Notes under the pieces: model-generated | Database searches by the model: none | Seen by the model: the letters and a program-made list of their open reading frames with translations, nothing else | Told to the model about the DNA's origin: nothing | Program-made: the position numbers and the translations under genes | Part shown: positions 33,931 to 43,207 of the stretch, piece after piece | Layout: each line of letters opens with the position of its first letter | Position numbering within the stretch: the stretch's first letter is position 1 | NCBI RefSeq assembly: GCF_021172065.1 | Contig: NZ_CP087880.1 | Span: 4,130,583-4,194,582, forward strand | Source of the DNA: Pseudocitrobacter corydidari | GTDB taxonomy: Bacteria; Pseudomonadota; Gammaproteobacteria; Enterobacterales; Enterobacteriaceae | Direction of reading: 5' to 3' | Length of the DNA stretch: 64,000 nt

Positions 33931-33937
33931 AATGCCA

Positions 33938-36139
33938 TCACCGCAACTTCATCCGCAACAACCGCAGCGCATTCAGCGTCACCAGCACCGTGGCCCCGGT
34001 ATCCGCCAGCACCGCCAGCCACAACCCGGTAATGCCAAGCAGGGTGGTGACGAGGAAGATGCCTTTCAACCCCAGCGCGATGGCGATGTTCTGCCGCACG
34101 TTGGCGTGGGTGGCACGCGCCAGACGCAGCATTTGCGCCAGACCGGTTAAGCGGTTGTGCGTCAGCGCGGCATCGGCGGTTTCCAGCGCCACGTCGCTAC
34201 CGCTACCCATCGCAATGCCAATGGTAGAGGCTTTCATGGCTGGCGCATCGTTAATACCATCGCCGACCATCGCCAGCGGCGCTTTCGCATTCAACGCCGT
34301 CACCTCGGTGACTTTATCCGCCGGCAGCAGCCCGGCGCGGAAATCGAGCCCCAGCTCGCCCGCAATGGCCGCCGCCGCGCGTGGGTTATCGCCGGTCAGA
34401 ATAATGCCCTGAATACCCAGCGTGTGCAGGGTGTCGATGGCTTCGCGGGCGTCGTCACGTAGCGTATCGCGCAGCGCCAGAATACCCAGTAGTGTCTCTT
34501 CGCGTGTCACCAGCACTACCGTATTACCGGCTTTTTCCAGTTCTTCAATCTGCATCTGATGAGCATCTGCCGGGAATTTACCCGCCGCGCAAATCAGAAT
34601 GCGTTGCCCATTAACGTTCGCTTCGATACCGGAACCTGCCAGCGTGCGCTGGTTGTCGGCTGTGGGTAGCGGTAGCTGGCGCTGCTGCGCTTCACGAACA
34701 ATGGCCTGCGCCAGCGGGTGCGTTGAGCCTTGCTCCACGGCGGCGGCCAGCGCCAGCATACTGTTTTCGTCAAGTTCCGCGGTAGCGACAACGGATGTCA
34801 CCTGCGGTTTGCCGACGGTCAGGGTGCCGGTTTTATCAAACGCCACCTGCTGTACGCGGCCCAGCTGTTCCAGCGCCGCGCCGCCCTTAATCAACGCGCC
34901 ATAGCGTGCAGCGGTTGCCAGGCCAGAGGTAATCGCCGCCGGCGTGGAGATAACCAGCGCGCACGGGCAGCCAATCAGCAGCAGCGTCAGACCTTTGTAG
35001 ATCCACTCCAGCCACGGTGCGGAAAAGGCCAGCGGCGGCAGCAGCGCAACCAGCAGCGCCACGACCATAATCGCCGGGGTGTAGATGCGGCTGAAACGGT
35101 CAATAAAGCGCTCAATCGGCGCGCGGCGCTCTTCCGCTTCTTCAATTAAACGCAGAATGCGGTCGATAGCGCTGTCGCCAGGCTGTGAAGTCACGGTGAT
35201 TTGTACCAGACGATCGACGCTGGTCGCTCCGGCGCTGACGCGCTCGCCCGCACTGTGTTCCACGGGGATAGATTCACCGGTTAAGGCGCTTTCATCAAAG
35301 CTGGCAAAGGGAGAAAGCAGCGTGCCGTCGGCAGGTAAGCGCCCGCCAGCCGCTACTTCAATCACATCGCCAGGGCGTAAATCCTGCTGCGCGACGGTTT
35401 CACGCTGGTCGCCACGCACGCGCACGGCGGTGTCGGGTTTCAGCGCCATCAGCGCGCTCACGCCCTGACGCGCGCGGGTCGCCGCCCAGCCTTCGAGTCG
35501 TTCGCCGATTAAAAACAGCAGCAACACCATCGCCGCTTCCGCCGTCGCGCCAATAAACAGCGCGCCAATCGCCGCGACGCTCATCAGCGTTTCAATGGCA
35601 AACCAGCTGCCGCTTTTGATCAGGCGTAACGCCTGACGCGCCACCGGATAGAGGCCGACCAGCGTCGTCGCGATAAACGCGGCGTTCCCGAGAGGGTGAT
35701 TGAAATGCTCCAGCCCCCAGCTGATCACCATCAGCAGCGTCAGCAGAATAAGGGGGAGATTTTCACGCAGGCGGGAAGGGGCTTGTTCCGTTTTCGGTGC
35801 GTTTTCGCCGCGCAGCGTGTACCCGGCGGCGGTGACCGCGCGTTCGACCTGGTCGCGAATATCGTTATCGGCATCGACCAGCAGCTTTTCGGTGGCGAAC
35901 AGCACTTTGACCTGTTTAACGCCGGGGATCTGGCTTACCGCCGTTTCGACTTTGCGGGCGCAGGCGGCGCAGTCCATGCCATCGACAAGCCAGCTGTAGC
36001 GGGCATCCGGCAGATTTTCGGCAACGGTTGATGCGCACTCGCCGTCGCAGCAGCAGTCGTCCGTTTTGGCAGGCGCAAGGGTAAACTTCAGCGAGGAAAA
36101 CTGCGGCGCTTTAGCGGGCTTCGTCTCTGGAGTCGACAT
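33938..36139 (-). CDS. zntA: Zn(II)/Cd(II)/Pb(II)-exporting P-type ATPase
   Basis: 733-residue P1B ATPase. A cysteine-rich N-terminus (DDCCCDGEC, 27-35) is followed by a heavy-metal domain GMDCAAC (54-60), the membrane CPC motif (IGCPCALVIS, about residue 393), phosphorylation site DKTGT and GDGINDAPAM. It exports zinc, cadmium and lead across the inner membrane. Controlled by ZntR through the promoter at 36178-36209. The first codons repeat 13 bases of that operator. Confidence 0.97.
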   Translation of the reverse strand: MSTPETKPAKAPQFSSLKFTLAPAKTDDCCCDGECASTVAENLPDARYSWLVDGMDCAACARKVETAVSQIPGVKQVKVLFATEKLLVDADNDIRDQVERAVTAAGYTLRGENAPKTEQAPSRLRENLPLILLTLLMVISWGLEHFNHPLGNAAFIATTLVGLYPVARQALRLIKSGSWFAIETLMSVAAIGALFIGATAEAAMVLLLFLIGERLEGWAATRARQGVSALMALKPDTAVRVRGDQRETVAQQDLRPGDVIEVAAGGRLPADGTLLSPFASFDESALTGESIPVEHSAGERVSAGATSVDRLVQITVTSQPGDSAIDRILRLIEEAEERRAPIERFIDRFSRIYTPAIMVVALLVALLPPLAFSAPWLEWIYKGLTLLLIGCPCALVISTPAAITSGLATAARYGALIKGGAALEQLGRVQQVAFDKTGTLTVGKPQVTSVVATAELDENSMLALAAAVEQGSTHPLAQAIVREAQQRQLPLPTADNQRTLAGSGIEANVNGQRILICAAGKFPADAHQMQIEELEKAGNTVVLVTREETLLGILALRDTLRDDAREAIDTLHTLGIQGIILTGDNPRAAAAIAGELGLDFRAGLLPADKVTEVTALNAKAPLAMVGDGINDAPAMKASTIGIAMGSGSDVALETADAALTHNRLTGLAQMLRLARATHANVRQNIAIALGLKGIFLVTTLLGITGLWLAVLADTGATVLVTLNALRLLRMKLR

Positions 36140-36177
36140 GGTATCCTCCGGTTAATGATCGTTGTTTCATTAAACGC

Positions 36178-36209
36178 AGCATACACTCTGGAGTCGACTC
36201 CAGAGTCAA
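36178..36209 (-). promoter_or_regulatory. ZntR-controlled zntA promoter
   Basis: On the minus strand: -35 TTGACT (36204-36209) and -10 TATGCT (36178-36183) with the over-long 20-base spacer of MerR-type promoters. The spacer holds a perfect 22-bp palindrome (36185-36206, arms ACTCTGGAGTC). Confidence 0.93.
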
Positions 36210-36217
36210 GAGCCATT

Positions 36218-36844
36218 TTATAGATAGAGCGCGCGGACGATCAAAAAGTGTCCGGCGAAGTAGCAGGCCGACGAAATGGCGTTATCGGCGCGGAAACGGT
36301 AGCGATAATGGCTAACCAGCCAGACGATATTGCCCAGCAACAGCAGTGCCGCACCTACGAAGCCTGAAAGCGCCGGGCTGGTGGGACGCAGGAACCACAG
36401 TTCACCCGCCAGCCAGACCATCACCAGCGTCATGGCGATAAAGGTGGCGACCGGGATACGCAGCTCTTCCAGTTTGCTCCATATAACCGCCAGCAGCAGC
36501 GCGCCAATGACCAGCAGCACCAGCGGCAGCGGCCAGAAGAAGCTGAGGGTCATCTGGCTGGCAAACCAGATGGTGTACAGCAGATGCGACAGGAAGAATG
36601 CGCCGATGGCATAGAGCAGGCGCTGGCGCGGCAGTAGCGTTAGCGCATCGCCAACCAGTGAGGCGCAAAGCCCCGCGACGACCAGATAGCCAACCGCCTC
36701 AAACATCGGTGCTTGCCAGGCGAGAAACAGAAGAAGAATAAGGGTAACCGGTTTAAATACCCAGCGCTGCCAGACCGGGCCACGGTAAGATGCATCGACA
36801 TAAAGCCATGCGGATAAGCAGACAGCAATAAACGACCAAAGCAT
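36218..36844 (-). CDS. yhhN: TMEM86/YhhN family membrane protein
   Basis: 208 residues with seven to eight hydrophobic segments. The family includes eukaryotic TMEM86 lysoplasmalogenases, but the enterobacterial activity is not established. Conserved acidic positions (VGDALTLLP) are visible. In E. coli it is also upstream of zntA; the ZntR promoter lies between the two here. Confidence 0.92.
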   Translation of the reverse strand: MLWSFIAVCLSAWLYVDASYRGPVWQRWVFKPVTLILLLFLAWQAPMFEAVGYLVVAGLCASLVGDALTLLPRQRLLYAIGAFFLSHLLYTIWFASQMTLSFFWPLPLVLLVIGALLLAVIWSKLEELRIPVATFIAMTLVMVWLAGELWFLRPTSPALSGFVGAALLLLGNIVWLVSHYRYRFRADNAISSACYFAGHFLIVRALYL

Positions 36845-36979
36845 ATTATGTCCCTGTTATCATTAGTGGGGTATTACACGCGTTGTCCTGGTCTTCAGTG
36901 TAGTGTTCATGAGCGCCTAATGACAATCGCCTTCCATGCCGTATCGCCCGAATTCCGTAAATTCCTATGAGATGTGATG

Positions 36980-37348
36980 ATGAGTAAGATGCCGTTATTT
37001 TTTGTCGTCGTGGTCGCAATTATCGTGATTGCCGCATCGTTTCGTTATGTGCAGCAGCGGCGGGAAAAACAGGAAAACGAGGCTGCACCGCTGATGCAAA
37101 AGCGCGTCACGGTCAGTAACAAGCGGGAAAAAGTGCTCAACGATCGTCGCTCGCGCCAACAAACGGAAATCCCGGCGGGCAGTTCAATGCGCTATGACGT
37201 GAGCTTTAAGCCGGAGCAGGGCGGGCTGGAGATGCATTTTCGCCTCGACGACGCGCAGTATCATGCGCTGACGGTGGGCGACAAAGGCGTGCTGAGTTAT
37301 AAAGGTTCGCGGTTTGTGGCGTTTGAGGCGGAGAGTTTGGGGCAGTGA
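36980..37348 (+). CDS. yhhM: DUF2500 protein YhhM
   Basis: 122 residues: an N-terminal membrane anchor (MPLFFVVVVAIIVIAASFRYV) followed by a basic linker and a small beta-rich domain (SFKPEQGGLEMHFRLDDAQYHALTVGDKGVLSYKG). Function unknown. Three consecutive possible starts (GTG 36974, ATG 36977, ATG 36980); 36980 gives the usual MSK N-terminus. Divergent from yhhN and convergent with yhhL. Confidence 0.88.
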   Translation: MSKMPLFFVVVVAIIVIAASFRYVQQRREKQENEAAPLMQKRVTVSNKREKVLNDRRSRQQTEIPAGSSMRYDVSFKPEQGGLEMHFRLDDAQYHALTVGDKGVLSYKGSRFVAFEAESLGQ

Positions 37349-37356
37349 TGGTGGTT

Positions 37357-37431
37357 GTCGGGTGGCGCTACGCTTACCCGACCTACGGTTTGCACGTATT
37401 TGTAGGCCGGATAAGCGCAGCGCCATCCGGC
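37357..37431. repeat. BIME between yhhM and yhhL
   Basis: Two inverted REP units between convergent genes; followed by AAAAAA, which on the minus strand gives a T-run for yhhL read-out. Confidence 0.8.
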
Positions 37432-37444
37432 AAAAAACCGCACA

Positions 37445-37717
37445 TTACTTCTTCTTCGGGGTGATTTTTTTCTGCCACACCAGCAATTCAAAAACGCCAA
37501 ACAGGAAGATGCGTACCTTCTCCGCTTTGCTCATCTGCGGGCCATCTTTCGGGATGGTGGACTGCAACAACGCCATTTGCATGCCGTGCATCAGCACCAT
37601 AAACACCAGCGCGACGTTAACGAAAATATTCAGCGGGCGCGGGAAAGGCTGGAAAAGATTGAGCAGCAAAAACGCCCATACGCACAGCATCAGCAACCGA
37701 CCCAGATTAATCAGCAT
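37445..37717 (-). CDS. yhhL: DUF1145 protein YhhL
   Basis: 90-residue membrane protein with two segments (LGRLLMLCVWAFLLLNLF and LNIFVNVALVFMVLMHGMQMALL). Function unknown. It begins 11 bases inside the rsmD end, with GGAGAAAAGG upstream, so translation is probably coupled to rsmD. Confidence 0.9.
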   Translation of the reverse strand: MLINLGRLLMLCVWAFLLLNLFQPFPRPLNIFVNVALVFMVLMHGMQMALLQSTIPKDGPQMSKAEKVRIFLFGVFELLVWQKKITPKKK

Positions 37718-38303
37718 CCTTTTCTCCTTGTGCTTCACGATGGTACAGGCGGTATGCCACCTGACCGGCAACCTTCTCACGGTGCAGTTCCCAGCTTACC
37801 GGCACCGCTGGCAGGCCATTTTCCACTTCGCTTTCAACATAGATAAGCGCATCGTCCGCCAGCCAGCCGTTGTTCTCCAGCAGGGCGAGCGTTTCAGCGA
37901 GCAGCCCTTTACGGAACGGCGGATCGACAAAAACGATATCATGCGGCGTGCCCGGCTGGTTGAGGAATGAGAGCGTATTCGTATTCACGACTTTGCCCTG
38001 ATTTGCCTTCAGCGTGGCGAGATTTTTCTGTAACTGCTGGGCGACCTGTTTGTCCATCTCCAGCAGCGTTGCGCCTGCCGCATAGCGCGACAGCGCTTCC
38101 AGCCCGAGCGCGCCGCTTCCGGCGAAGCAGTCCAGACATTGGGCATCGACCATTGACGGCGCCAGCCAGTTAAACAGGGTTTCACGCACGCGATCGGTGG
38201 TGGGACGCAGGCCGGGGCTGTCCGGCACCGGTAATTTTCGGCCACGCCATTGGCCGCCGATAATTCGGATCTGGCCGCTGCCCGCAGAGGTTGGTTTCTT
38301 CAT
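37707..38303 (-). CDS. rsmD: 16S rRNA (guanine966-N2)-methyltransferase RsmD
   Basis: 198 residues; SAM-dependent methylation of G966 of 16S rRNA. SAM site LDCFAGSGALGLEA and catalytic VDPPF (IVFVDPPFRKG) are present. It is divergent from ftsY, the arrangement conserved in enterobacteria. Confidence 0.96.
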   Translation of the reverse strand: MKKPTSAGSGQIRIIGGQWRGRKLPVPDSPGLRPTTDRVRETLFNWLAPSMVDAQCLDCFAGSGALGLEALSRYAAGATLLEMDKQVAQQLQKNLATLKANQGKVVNTNTLSFLNQPGTPHDIVFVDPPFRKGLLAETLALLENNGWLADDALIYVESEVENGLPAVPVSWELHREKVAGQVAYRLYHREAQGEKDAD

Positions 38304-38495
38304 TTTATTGCTCAGGTCGCTCTTTTGGCCTGCTATTCTAACGATCTGCTTACTTCGGCGAAACCTTAATCCGCAGGCGGTGATGCGCGCCGCGTTAAGT
38401 GGTAGACTAACCGACTAATTTCATCATTATTTTAGCTTTCGCCCCTGTTATGGCGAAACAGCGCCATAAATAAACCGCGAGGAGTTAAGTCGCAA

Positions 38496-40052
38496 ATGGC
38501 AAAAGAGAAGAAACGTGGCTTTTTTTCCTGGCTGGGCTTTGGGCAAAAAGAACAGCAGCAGGACGTTGAATCTGAACAAAAAATCGAAGAACAGGCGGCG
38601 GTAGAAACGCAGCCTGAGCAGGATGACACGGCGGTTGTCGAGGCACCTGCTGAACACACTCAGCAGGAGAGCGAAGCGTTCGCCGCCGAGGTGGTTGAGG
38701 TTACCGAAGAGGTTGCGGAAAGCGAAAAGCCGCAGCCGGTTGAGATTGTTGAACCTGTAATCGTGCCAGAAGCGGTAATTGAGCACGAAGAACTGCCGCT
38801 GCCGGAAGAGATTGCGCAAGACATTGCTGAGCCGCAAGTGCAGCCGGAAGAGGTTATCGTTGAAGAGGTGATTGAGCCTGTTCAGGAGGCCGAACCGCGA
38901 GTTGAAGAGGTCGCGGTTGTTGAGCCGGTGGTTGAAGAGCCCGTCGTTGAAACATCGGTTGCTGAAGAACCCGCAGTCGTAGAGCCTGTCGCCGAAGAAA
39001 TTCTCGTCGAAGACGAGCCGGTGATTCGCGATGAAGAACTCGAGGTTCAGGCGCTGGCCGCGGCTGATGCCGCAGAAAACGCTATCGACGACGAAACCGT
39101 TGAAGCGCAGCAGGAACAAGAAAAACCGACCAAAGAAGGTTTCTTCGCGCGCCTGAAACGCAGCCTGCTGAAAACAAAAGAAAATCTCGGTTCCGGATTT
39201 ATCAGCCTGTTCCGTGGCAAGAAAATCGACGATGATCTGTTTGAAGAGCTGGAAGAACAGCTGCTGATTGCCGACGTCGGCGTGGATACCACCCGTAAAA
39301 TCATCAGCAGCCTGACCGAAAGCGCCAGCCGCAAACAGCTTCGCGATGCCGAAGCCCTGTACGGCCTGCTGAAAGATGAAATGGGCGATATTCTCGCAAA
39401 AGTGGATGAACCGCTTAATATTGAAGGCAAAACCCCGTTCGTCATTCTGATGGTTGGCGTCAACGGCGTGGGTAAAACCACCACCATCGGTAAGCTGGCG
39501 CGTCAGTTCGAGCAGCAGGGCAAATCGGTGATGCTGGCGGCGGGTGATACCTTCCGTGCGGCGGCGGTGGAGCAGCTCCAGGTGTGGGGCCAGCGTAACA
39601 ATATTCCGGTGGTCGCGCAGCATACGGGCGCGGACTCCGCATCGGTGATTTTCGATGCTATTCAGGCGGCGAAGGCGCGTAATATCGACGTCCTTATCGC
39701 TGATACCGCAGGGCGTTTGCAGAACAAATCGCACCTGATGGAAGAGCTGAAGAAAATCGTCCGCGTCATGAAAAAACTCGACGTTGAAGCGCCGCATGAA
39801 GTGATGCTGACGATTGACGCCAGCACTGGTCAGAACGCAATCAGCCAGGCCAAATTGTTCCATGAAGCCGTTGGCCTGACGGGAATTACGCTCACCAAAC
39901 TGGACGGTACCGCGAAGGGTGGGGTTATCTTCTCTGTGGCTGACCAGTTCGGTATTCCGATTCGCTATATCGGCGTCGGCGAACGTATCGAGGACTTGCG
40001 TCCGTTTAAAGCGGGCGATTTTATTGAGGCACTTTTTGCCCGAGAGGACTAA
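38496..40052 (+). CDS. ftsY: Signal recognition particle receptor FtsY
   Basis: 518 residues. An acidic A domain rich in Glu/Val repeats (about 20-215; E. coli is about 20 residues shorter in total) is followed by the NG GTPase: GVNGVGKT (321-328), DTFRAAA, DTAGR and TKLDG. It docks SRP-bound ribosomes at the inner membrane. First gene of ftsY-ftsE-ftsX, with GAGGAG upstream of the start. The A-domain length varies between species through repeat change. Confidence 0.97.
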   Translation: MAKEKKRGFFSWLGFGQKEQQQDVESEQKIEEQAAVETQPEQDDTAVVEAPAEHTQQESEAFAAEVVEVTEEVAESEKPQPVEIVEPVIVPEAVIEHEELPLPEEIAQDIAEPQVQPEEVIVEEVIEPVQEAEPRVEEVAVVEPVVEEPVVETSVAEEPAVVEPVAEEILVEDEPVIRDEELEVQALAAADAAENAIDDETVEAQQEQEKPTKEGFFARLKRSLLKTKENLGSGFISLFRGKKIDDDLFEELEEQLLIADVGVDTTRKIISSLTESASRKQLRDAEALYGLLKDEMGDILAKVDEPLNIEGKTPFVILMVGVNGVGKTTTIGKLARQFEQQGKSVMLAAGDTFRAAAVEQLQVWGQRNNIPVVAQHTGADSASVIFDAIQAAKARNIDVLIADTAGRLQNKSHLMEELKKIVRVMKKLDVEAPHEVMLTIDASTGQNAISQAKLFHEAVGLTGITLTKLDGTAKGGVIFSVADQFGIPIRYIGVGERIEDLRPFKAGDFIEALFARED

Positions 40053-40054
40053 CA

Positions 40055-40723
40055 ATGATTCGCTTTGAACACGTCAGCAAAGCCTATCTCGGCGGGAGAC
40101 AAGCGTTGCAGGGAGTGACCTTCCATATGCAACCAGGCGAGATGGCATTCCTGACCGGCCATTCCGGCGCAGGGAAGAGTACCCTGCTGAAGCTTATCTG
40201 TGGGATTGAACGGCCCAGCGCCGGGAAAATCTATTTCAGCGGGCATGATATCAGCCGCCTGAAAAACCGTGAGGTGCCGTTCCTGCGTCGCCAGATCGGT
40301 ATGATTTTCCAGGATCACCATCTGCTGATGGACCGCACCGTGTTTGATAACGTGGCGATCCCGCTGATTATTGCCGGGGCAAGCTATGATGATATCCGCC
40401 GCCGCGTCTCGGCAGCGCTGGATAAAGTCGGGCTGCTCGACAAAGCGAAAAACTTCCCGATTCAACTTTCCGGCGGTGAGCAGCAGCGCGTGGGCATCGC
40501 CCGTGCGGTGGTGAACAAGCCTGCCGTACTGCTGGCGGATGAACCAACGGGTAACCTCGATAACGCGTTGTCGGAAGGCATTCTGCGCCTGTTTGAAGAG
40601 TTTAACCGCGTTGGCGTAACGGTTCTGATGGCGACGCACGACCTGGGCCTCATCTCCAGCCGCGCTTACCGCATGCTGACGCTGAGCGACGGCCATTTGC
40701 ATGGAGGCCACACGGGTGAATAA
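40055..40723 (+). CDS. ftsE: Cell-division ATP-binding protein FtsE
   Basis: 222-residue ABC ATPase: Walker A GHSGAGKST, signature LSGGEQQRV, Walker B VLLADEPTGNLD. It forms FtsEX at the septum, where ATP turnover drives EnvC and the amidases. The start is two bases after the ftsY stop. Confidence 0.97.
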   Translation: MIRFEHVSKAYLGGRQALQGVTFHMQPGEMAFLTGHSGAGKSTLLKLICGIERPSAGKIYFSGHDISRLKNREVPFLRRQIGMIFQDHHLLMDRTVFDNVAIPLIIAGASYDDIRRRVSAALDKVGLLDKAKNFPIQLSGGEQQRVGIARAVVNKPAVLLADEPTGNLDNALSEGILRLFEEFNRVGVTVLMATHDLGLISSRAYRMLTLSDGHLHGGHTGE

Positions 40724-41771
40724 ACGCGAAGCAATGAATCAAATCCGCCAGTTTGGCGGCAGGCTGGATCGTATTCGTCAATCGGTGGGGAAAGGCGGCG
40801 GTGGACGTAACGCGCCAAAACGCCCGAAAGCCGCACCGAAACCGGCTAACCGCAAAACCAATGTGTTCAACGAGCAGGTGCGTTATGCCTGGCAGGGCGC
40901 ATTACAGGATCTGAAAAGCAAGCCGTTCGCGACGTTCCTGACGGTGATGGTGATCGCCATCTCCCTGACTCTGCCGAGCGTCTGCTACATGGTCTACAAG
41001 AACGTGAACACGGCGGCGTCGCAATATTATCCGTCGCCGCAGATTACGGTCTACCTGCAAAAAACGCTGGATGACGATGCAGCAGCGCGCGTGGTCGCGC
41101 AGTTGCAGGCGGAGCAGGGCGTTGAGAAGGTCAACTATCTTTCCCGTGATGAAGCGTTGGGCGAGTTCCGCAACTGGTCCGGCTTCGGCGGGGCGCTGGA
41201 TATGCTGGAAGAGAACCCGTTGCCTGCGGTGGCGGTGGTGATCCCGAAACTCGATTTCCAGGGCACCGAGTCACTCAACACCCTGCGTGACCGCGTAGCG
41301 CAGGTAGATGGCGTGGACGAAGTGCGTATGGATGATAGCTGGTTTGCGCGTCTGGCGTCGCTGACCGGGCTGGTGGGCCGCGTATCCGCCATGATCGGCG
41401 TGCTGATGGTGGCGGCGGTATTCCTCGTCATCGGTAACAGCGTGCGTCTGAGCATCTTTGCCCGTCGCGATACCATCAACGTACAGAAACTGATTGGCGC
41501 AACGGATGGTTTCATTCTGCGTCCGTTCCTCTACGGTGGCGCGCTGCTCGGTTTTTCCGGCGCATTTCTTTCACTGATTCTGTCAGAAATTTTGGTGATG
41601 CGGCTCTCTTCTGCGGTGACAGAAGTGGCGCGCGTTTTCGGAACTCAGTTTGAACTCAGTGGCTTATCGTTTGATGAGTGCCTGTTACTGCTGCTGGTGT
41701 GCTCGATGATCGGCTGGATTGCGGCATGGCTTGCCACCGCACAACATTTACGTCGATTTACTCCCGAGTAA
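40716..41771 (+). CDS. ftsX: Cell-division membrane protein FtsX
   Basis: 351 residues; four membrane segments with a periplasmic loop (about 90-215) that binds EnvC in E. coli. The GTG start at 40716 overlaps the ftsE end by eight bases, has GGAGG upstream and gives the usual (M)NKREA N-terminus. The basic cytoplasmic N-terminus (KGGGGRNAPKRPKAAPKPANRK) is typical. Confidence 0.96.
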   Translation: MNKREAMNQIRQFGGRLDRIRQSVGKGGGGRNAPKRPKAAPKPANRKTNVFNEQVRYAWQGALQDLKSKPFATFLTVMVIAISLTLPSVCYMVYKNVNTAASQYYPSPQITVYLQKTLDDDAAARVVAQLQAEQGVEKVNYLSRDEALGEFRNWSGFGGALDMLEENPLPAVAVVIPKLDFQGTESLNTLRDRVAQVDGVDEVRMDDSWFARLASLTGLVGRVSAMIGVLMVAAVFLVIGNSVRLSIFARRDTINVQKLIGATDGFILRPFLYGGALLGFSGAFLSLILSEILVMRLSSAVTEVARVFGTQFELSGLSFDECLLLLLVCSMIGWIAAWLATAQHLRRFTPE

Positions 41772-41791
41772 TAAAGTTCTGTTATACTCTT

Positions 41792-41820
41792 CCCCTGCTA
41801 CGAGTTCCCGTTAGCAGGGG
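41792..41820 (+). terminator. Hairpin after ftsX
   Basis: CCCCTGCTA and TAGCAGGGG form a 9-bp stem 20 bases past the stop. No T-run follows, so it may be a partial terminator or stability hairpin ahead of rpoH. Confidence 0.55.
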
Positions 41821-41901
41821 ATACGTTCCACTCTTACCTTTCCCCTGCCCTCGCTTATCGAGTGTCACATTTTGTGCGTAATCTATTCACAGTGTTGCAT
41901 T

Positions 41902-41928
41902 GAACTTGTGGATAAAATCACTGTCTGA
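41902..41928 (+). promoter_or_regulatory. Sigma-E promoter of rpoH, with overlapping DnaA box
   Basis: GAACTT (41902-41907), a 16-base spacer and TCTGA (41924-41928) match the sigma-E consensus, equivalent to rpoH P3 of E. coli. A perfect DnaA box (TTATCCACA on the minus strand, 41907-41915) lies inside the spacer; DnaA is known to repress rpoH P3/P4. Confidence 0.85.
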
Positions 41929-41999
41929 TAAAAGAGTGAATGATAATCTCGTTGCTCAAAAGCTCTGGCACGGTTGTTGCTCAACGGCCAGACGATATT

Positions 42000-42230
42000 G
42001 ATTGAGAGGATTGAATGACCAAAGAAATGCAAAATTTAGCTTTAGCCCCTGTTGGTAACCTGGAGTCTTACATCCGGGCTGCGAACGCATGGCCGATGTT
42101 GACGGCTGATGAAGAGCGGGCGCTCGCTGAAAAGCTGCATTACCAGGGCGATCTGGAAGCAGCTAAAACGCTGATCCTGTCTCACCTGCGCTTTGTTGTT
42201 CATATCGCTCGTAACTACTCGGGCTATGGC
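42000..42230 (+). promoter_or_regulatory. rpoH mRNA thermosensor region
   Basis: In E. coli the bases around the start codon and the downstream box pair with an internal segment (about +110 to +210) so that heat opens the ribosome site. The near-identical 5' coding sequence here suggests the same structure. The folding was not computed. Confidence 0.5.
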
Positions 42231-42869
42231 CTGCCGCAGGCGGACTTAATTCAGGAAGGTAACATCGGCCTGATGAAAGCCGTTCGTCGCTTCAACCCTG
42301 AAGTCGGCGTGCGTCTGGTCTCTTTCGCCGTACACTGGATCAAAGCGGAAATTCACGAATACGTACTGCGTAACTGGCGTATCGTGAAAGTCGCGACGAC
42401 CAAAGCACAGCGTAAGCTGTTCTTTAACCTGCGTAAAACCAAGCAGCGTCTGGGCTGGTTCAACCAGGATGAAGTCGAGATGGTCGCGCGCGAACTGGGC
42501 GTATCCAGCAAAGATGTCCGTGAAATGGAATCCCGTATGGCGGCACAGGACATGACCTTTGACATGTCTTCCGACGACGAGTCCGACAGCCAGCCAATGG
42601 CGCCGGTGCTTTACCTTCAGGATAAAACGTCTAACTTTGCCGATGGCATCGAAGACGATAACTGGGAAGAGCAGGCGGCCAACAAGCTGACTGACGCGAT
42701 GATGGGTCTGGACGAACGTAGCCAGGACATTATCCGCGCCCGCTGGCTGGACGAAGACAACAAGTCGACGTTGCAGGAACTGGCCGATCGTTACGGCGTT
42801 TCCGCTGAACGTGTACGTCAGCTGGAAAAGAACGCGATGAAAAAACTGCGCGCCGCGATTGAAGCGTAA
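42015..42869 (+). CDS. rpoH: RNA polymerase sigma-32 factor RpoH
   Basis: 284 residues, the heat-shock sigma factor. Regions 2.1-2.4 (HLRFVVHIARNYSGYGLPQADLIQEGNIGLMKAV) and 4.2 (LADRYGVSAERVRQLEKNAMKKLR) are intact, and the RpoH box (QRKLFFNLRKTKQRL, about 131-145) is complete. It directs prlC in this same window. Transcription starts from several promoters upstream, including a sigma-E one; translation is under thermosensor control. Confidence 0.98.
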   Translation: MTKEMQNLALAPVGNLESYIRAANAWPMLTADEERALAEKLHYQGDLEAAKTLILSHLRFVVHIARNYSGYGLPQADLIQEGNIGLMKAVRRFNPEVGVRLVSFAVHWIKAEIHEYVLRNWRIVKVATTKAQRKLFFNLRKTKQRLGWFNQDEVEMVARELGVSSKDVREMESRMAAQDMTFDMSSDDESDSQPMAPVLYLQDKTSNFADGIEDDNWEEQAANKLTDAMMGLDERSQDIIRARWLDEDNKSTLQELADRYGVSAERVRQLEKNAMKKLRAAIEA

Positions 42870-42897
42870 CCGCGCAACGCGTTAAGCAGTACCCGAT

Positions 42898-42930
42898 AAC
42901 CCCTGGATGCGAGTCCGGGGGTTTTTGTTT
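42898..42930 (+). terminator. rpoH terminator
   Basis: AACCCCTGGA and TCCGGGGGTT form a 10-bp stem (one wobble) followed by TTTGTTTTTT. Confidence 0.88.
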
Positions 42931-42950
42931 TTTATCGTGCACATTCTCAG

Positions 42951-42980
42951 GTAGGCCGGATAAGCGAAGCGCCATCCGGC
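42951..42980. repeat. REP palindrome after rpoH
   Basis: GTAGGCCGGATAAGCGAAGC through CATCCGGC, one REP unit just past the rpoH terminator. Confidence 0.85.
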
Positions 42981-43207
42981 AATCGCTATCGGCACCGAGA
43001 ATGTCATAAATTTGTTACATCCCTTCCAAATTTCTCGTTTCAAAATCCGAAAAATGGGGTATGTTTTTAGCAGACTATGCTGCTATGGCACCGCATGCAT
43101 CGGTTATTACTAATATCATATGCTTATCTTATAGATAAAAGCAGAATAACGTGTCACACAACAACATCACAACAAATACAATCACCATAACAATGGGGAA
43201 CCTCAGG

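Larger units (their letters stand above)
42870..43207. other. rpoH-livJ intergenic region
   Basis: Contains the rpoH terminator, one REP, and an AT-rich stretch (43005-43150) that must hold the livJ promoter. E. coli livJ is Lrp-controlled; no specific Lrp site is claimed. No gene seen. Confidence 0.6.

Noticed and set aside
38448..40055. 535-codon open frame antisense to ftsY
   Set aside because: It covers ftsY completely and its composition reflects the Glu/Val/Ala codon use of ftsY read backwards. No family resemblance and no ribosome site; ftsY is certain.
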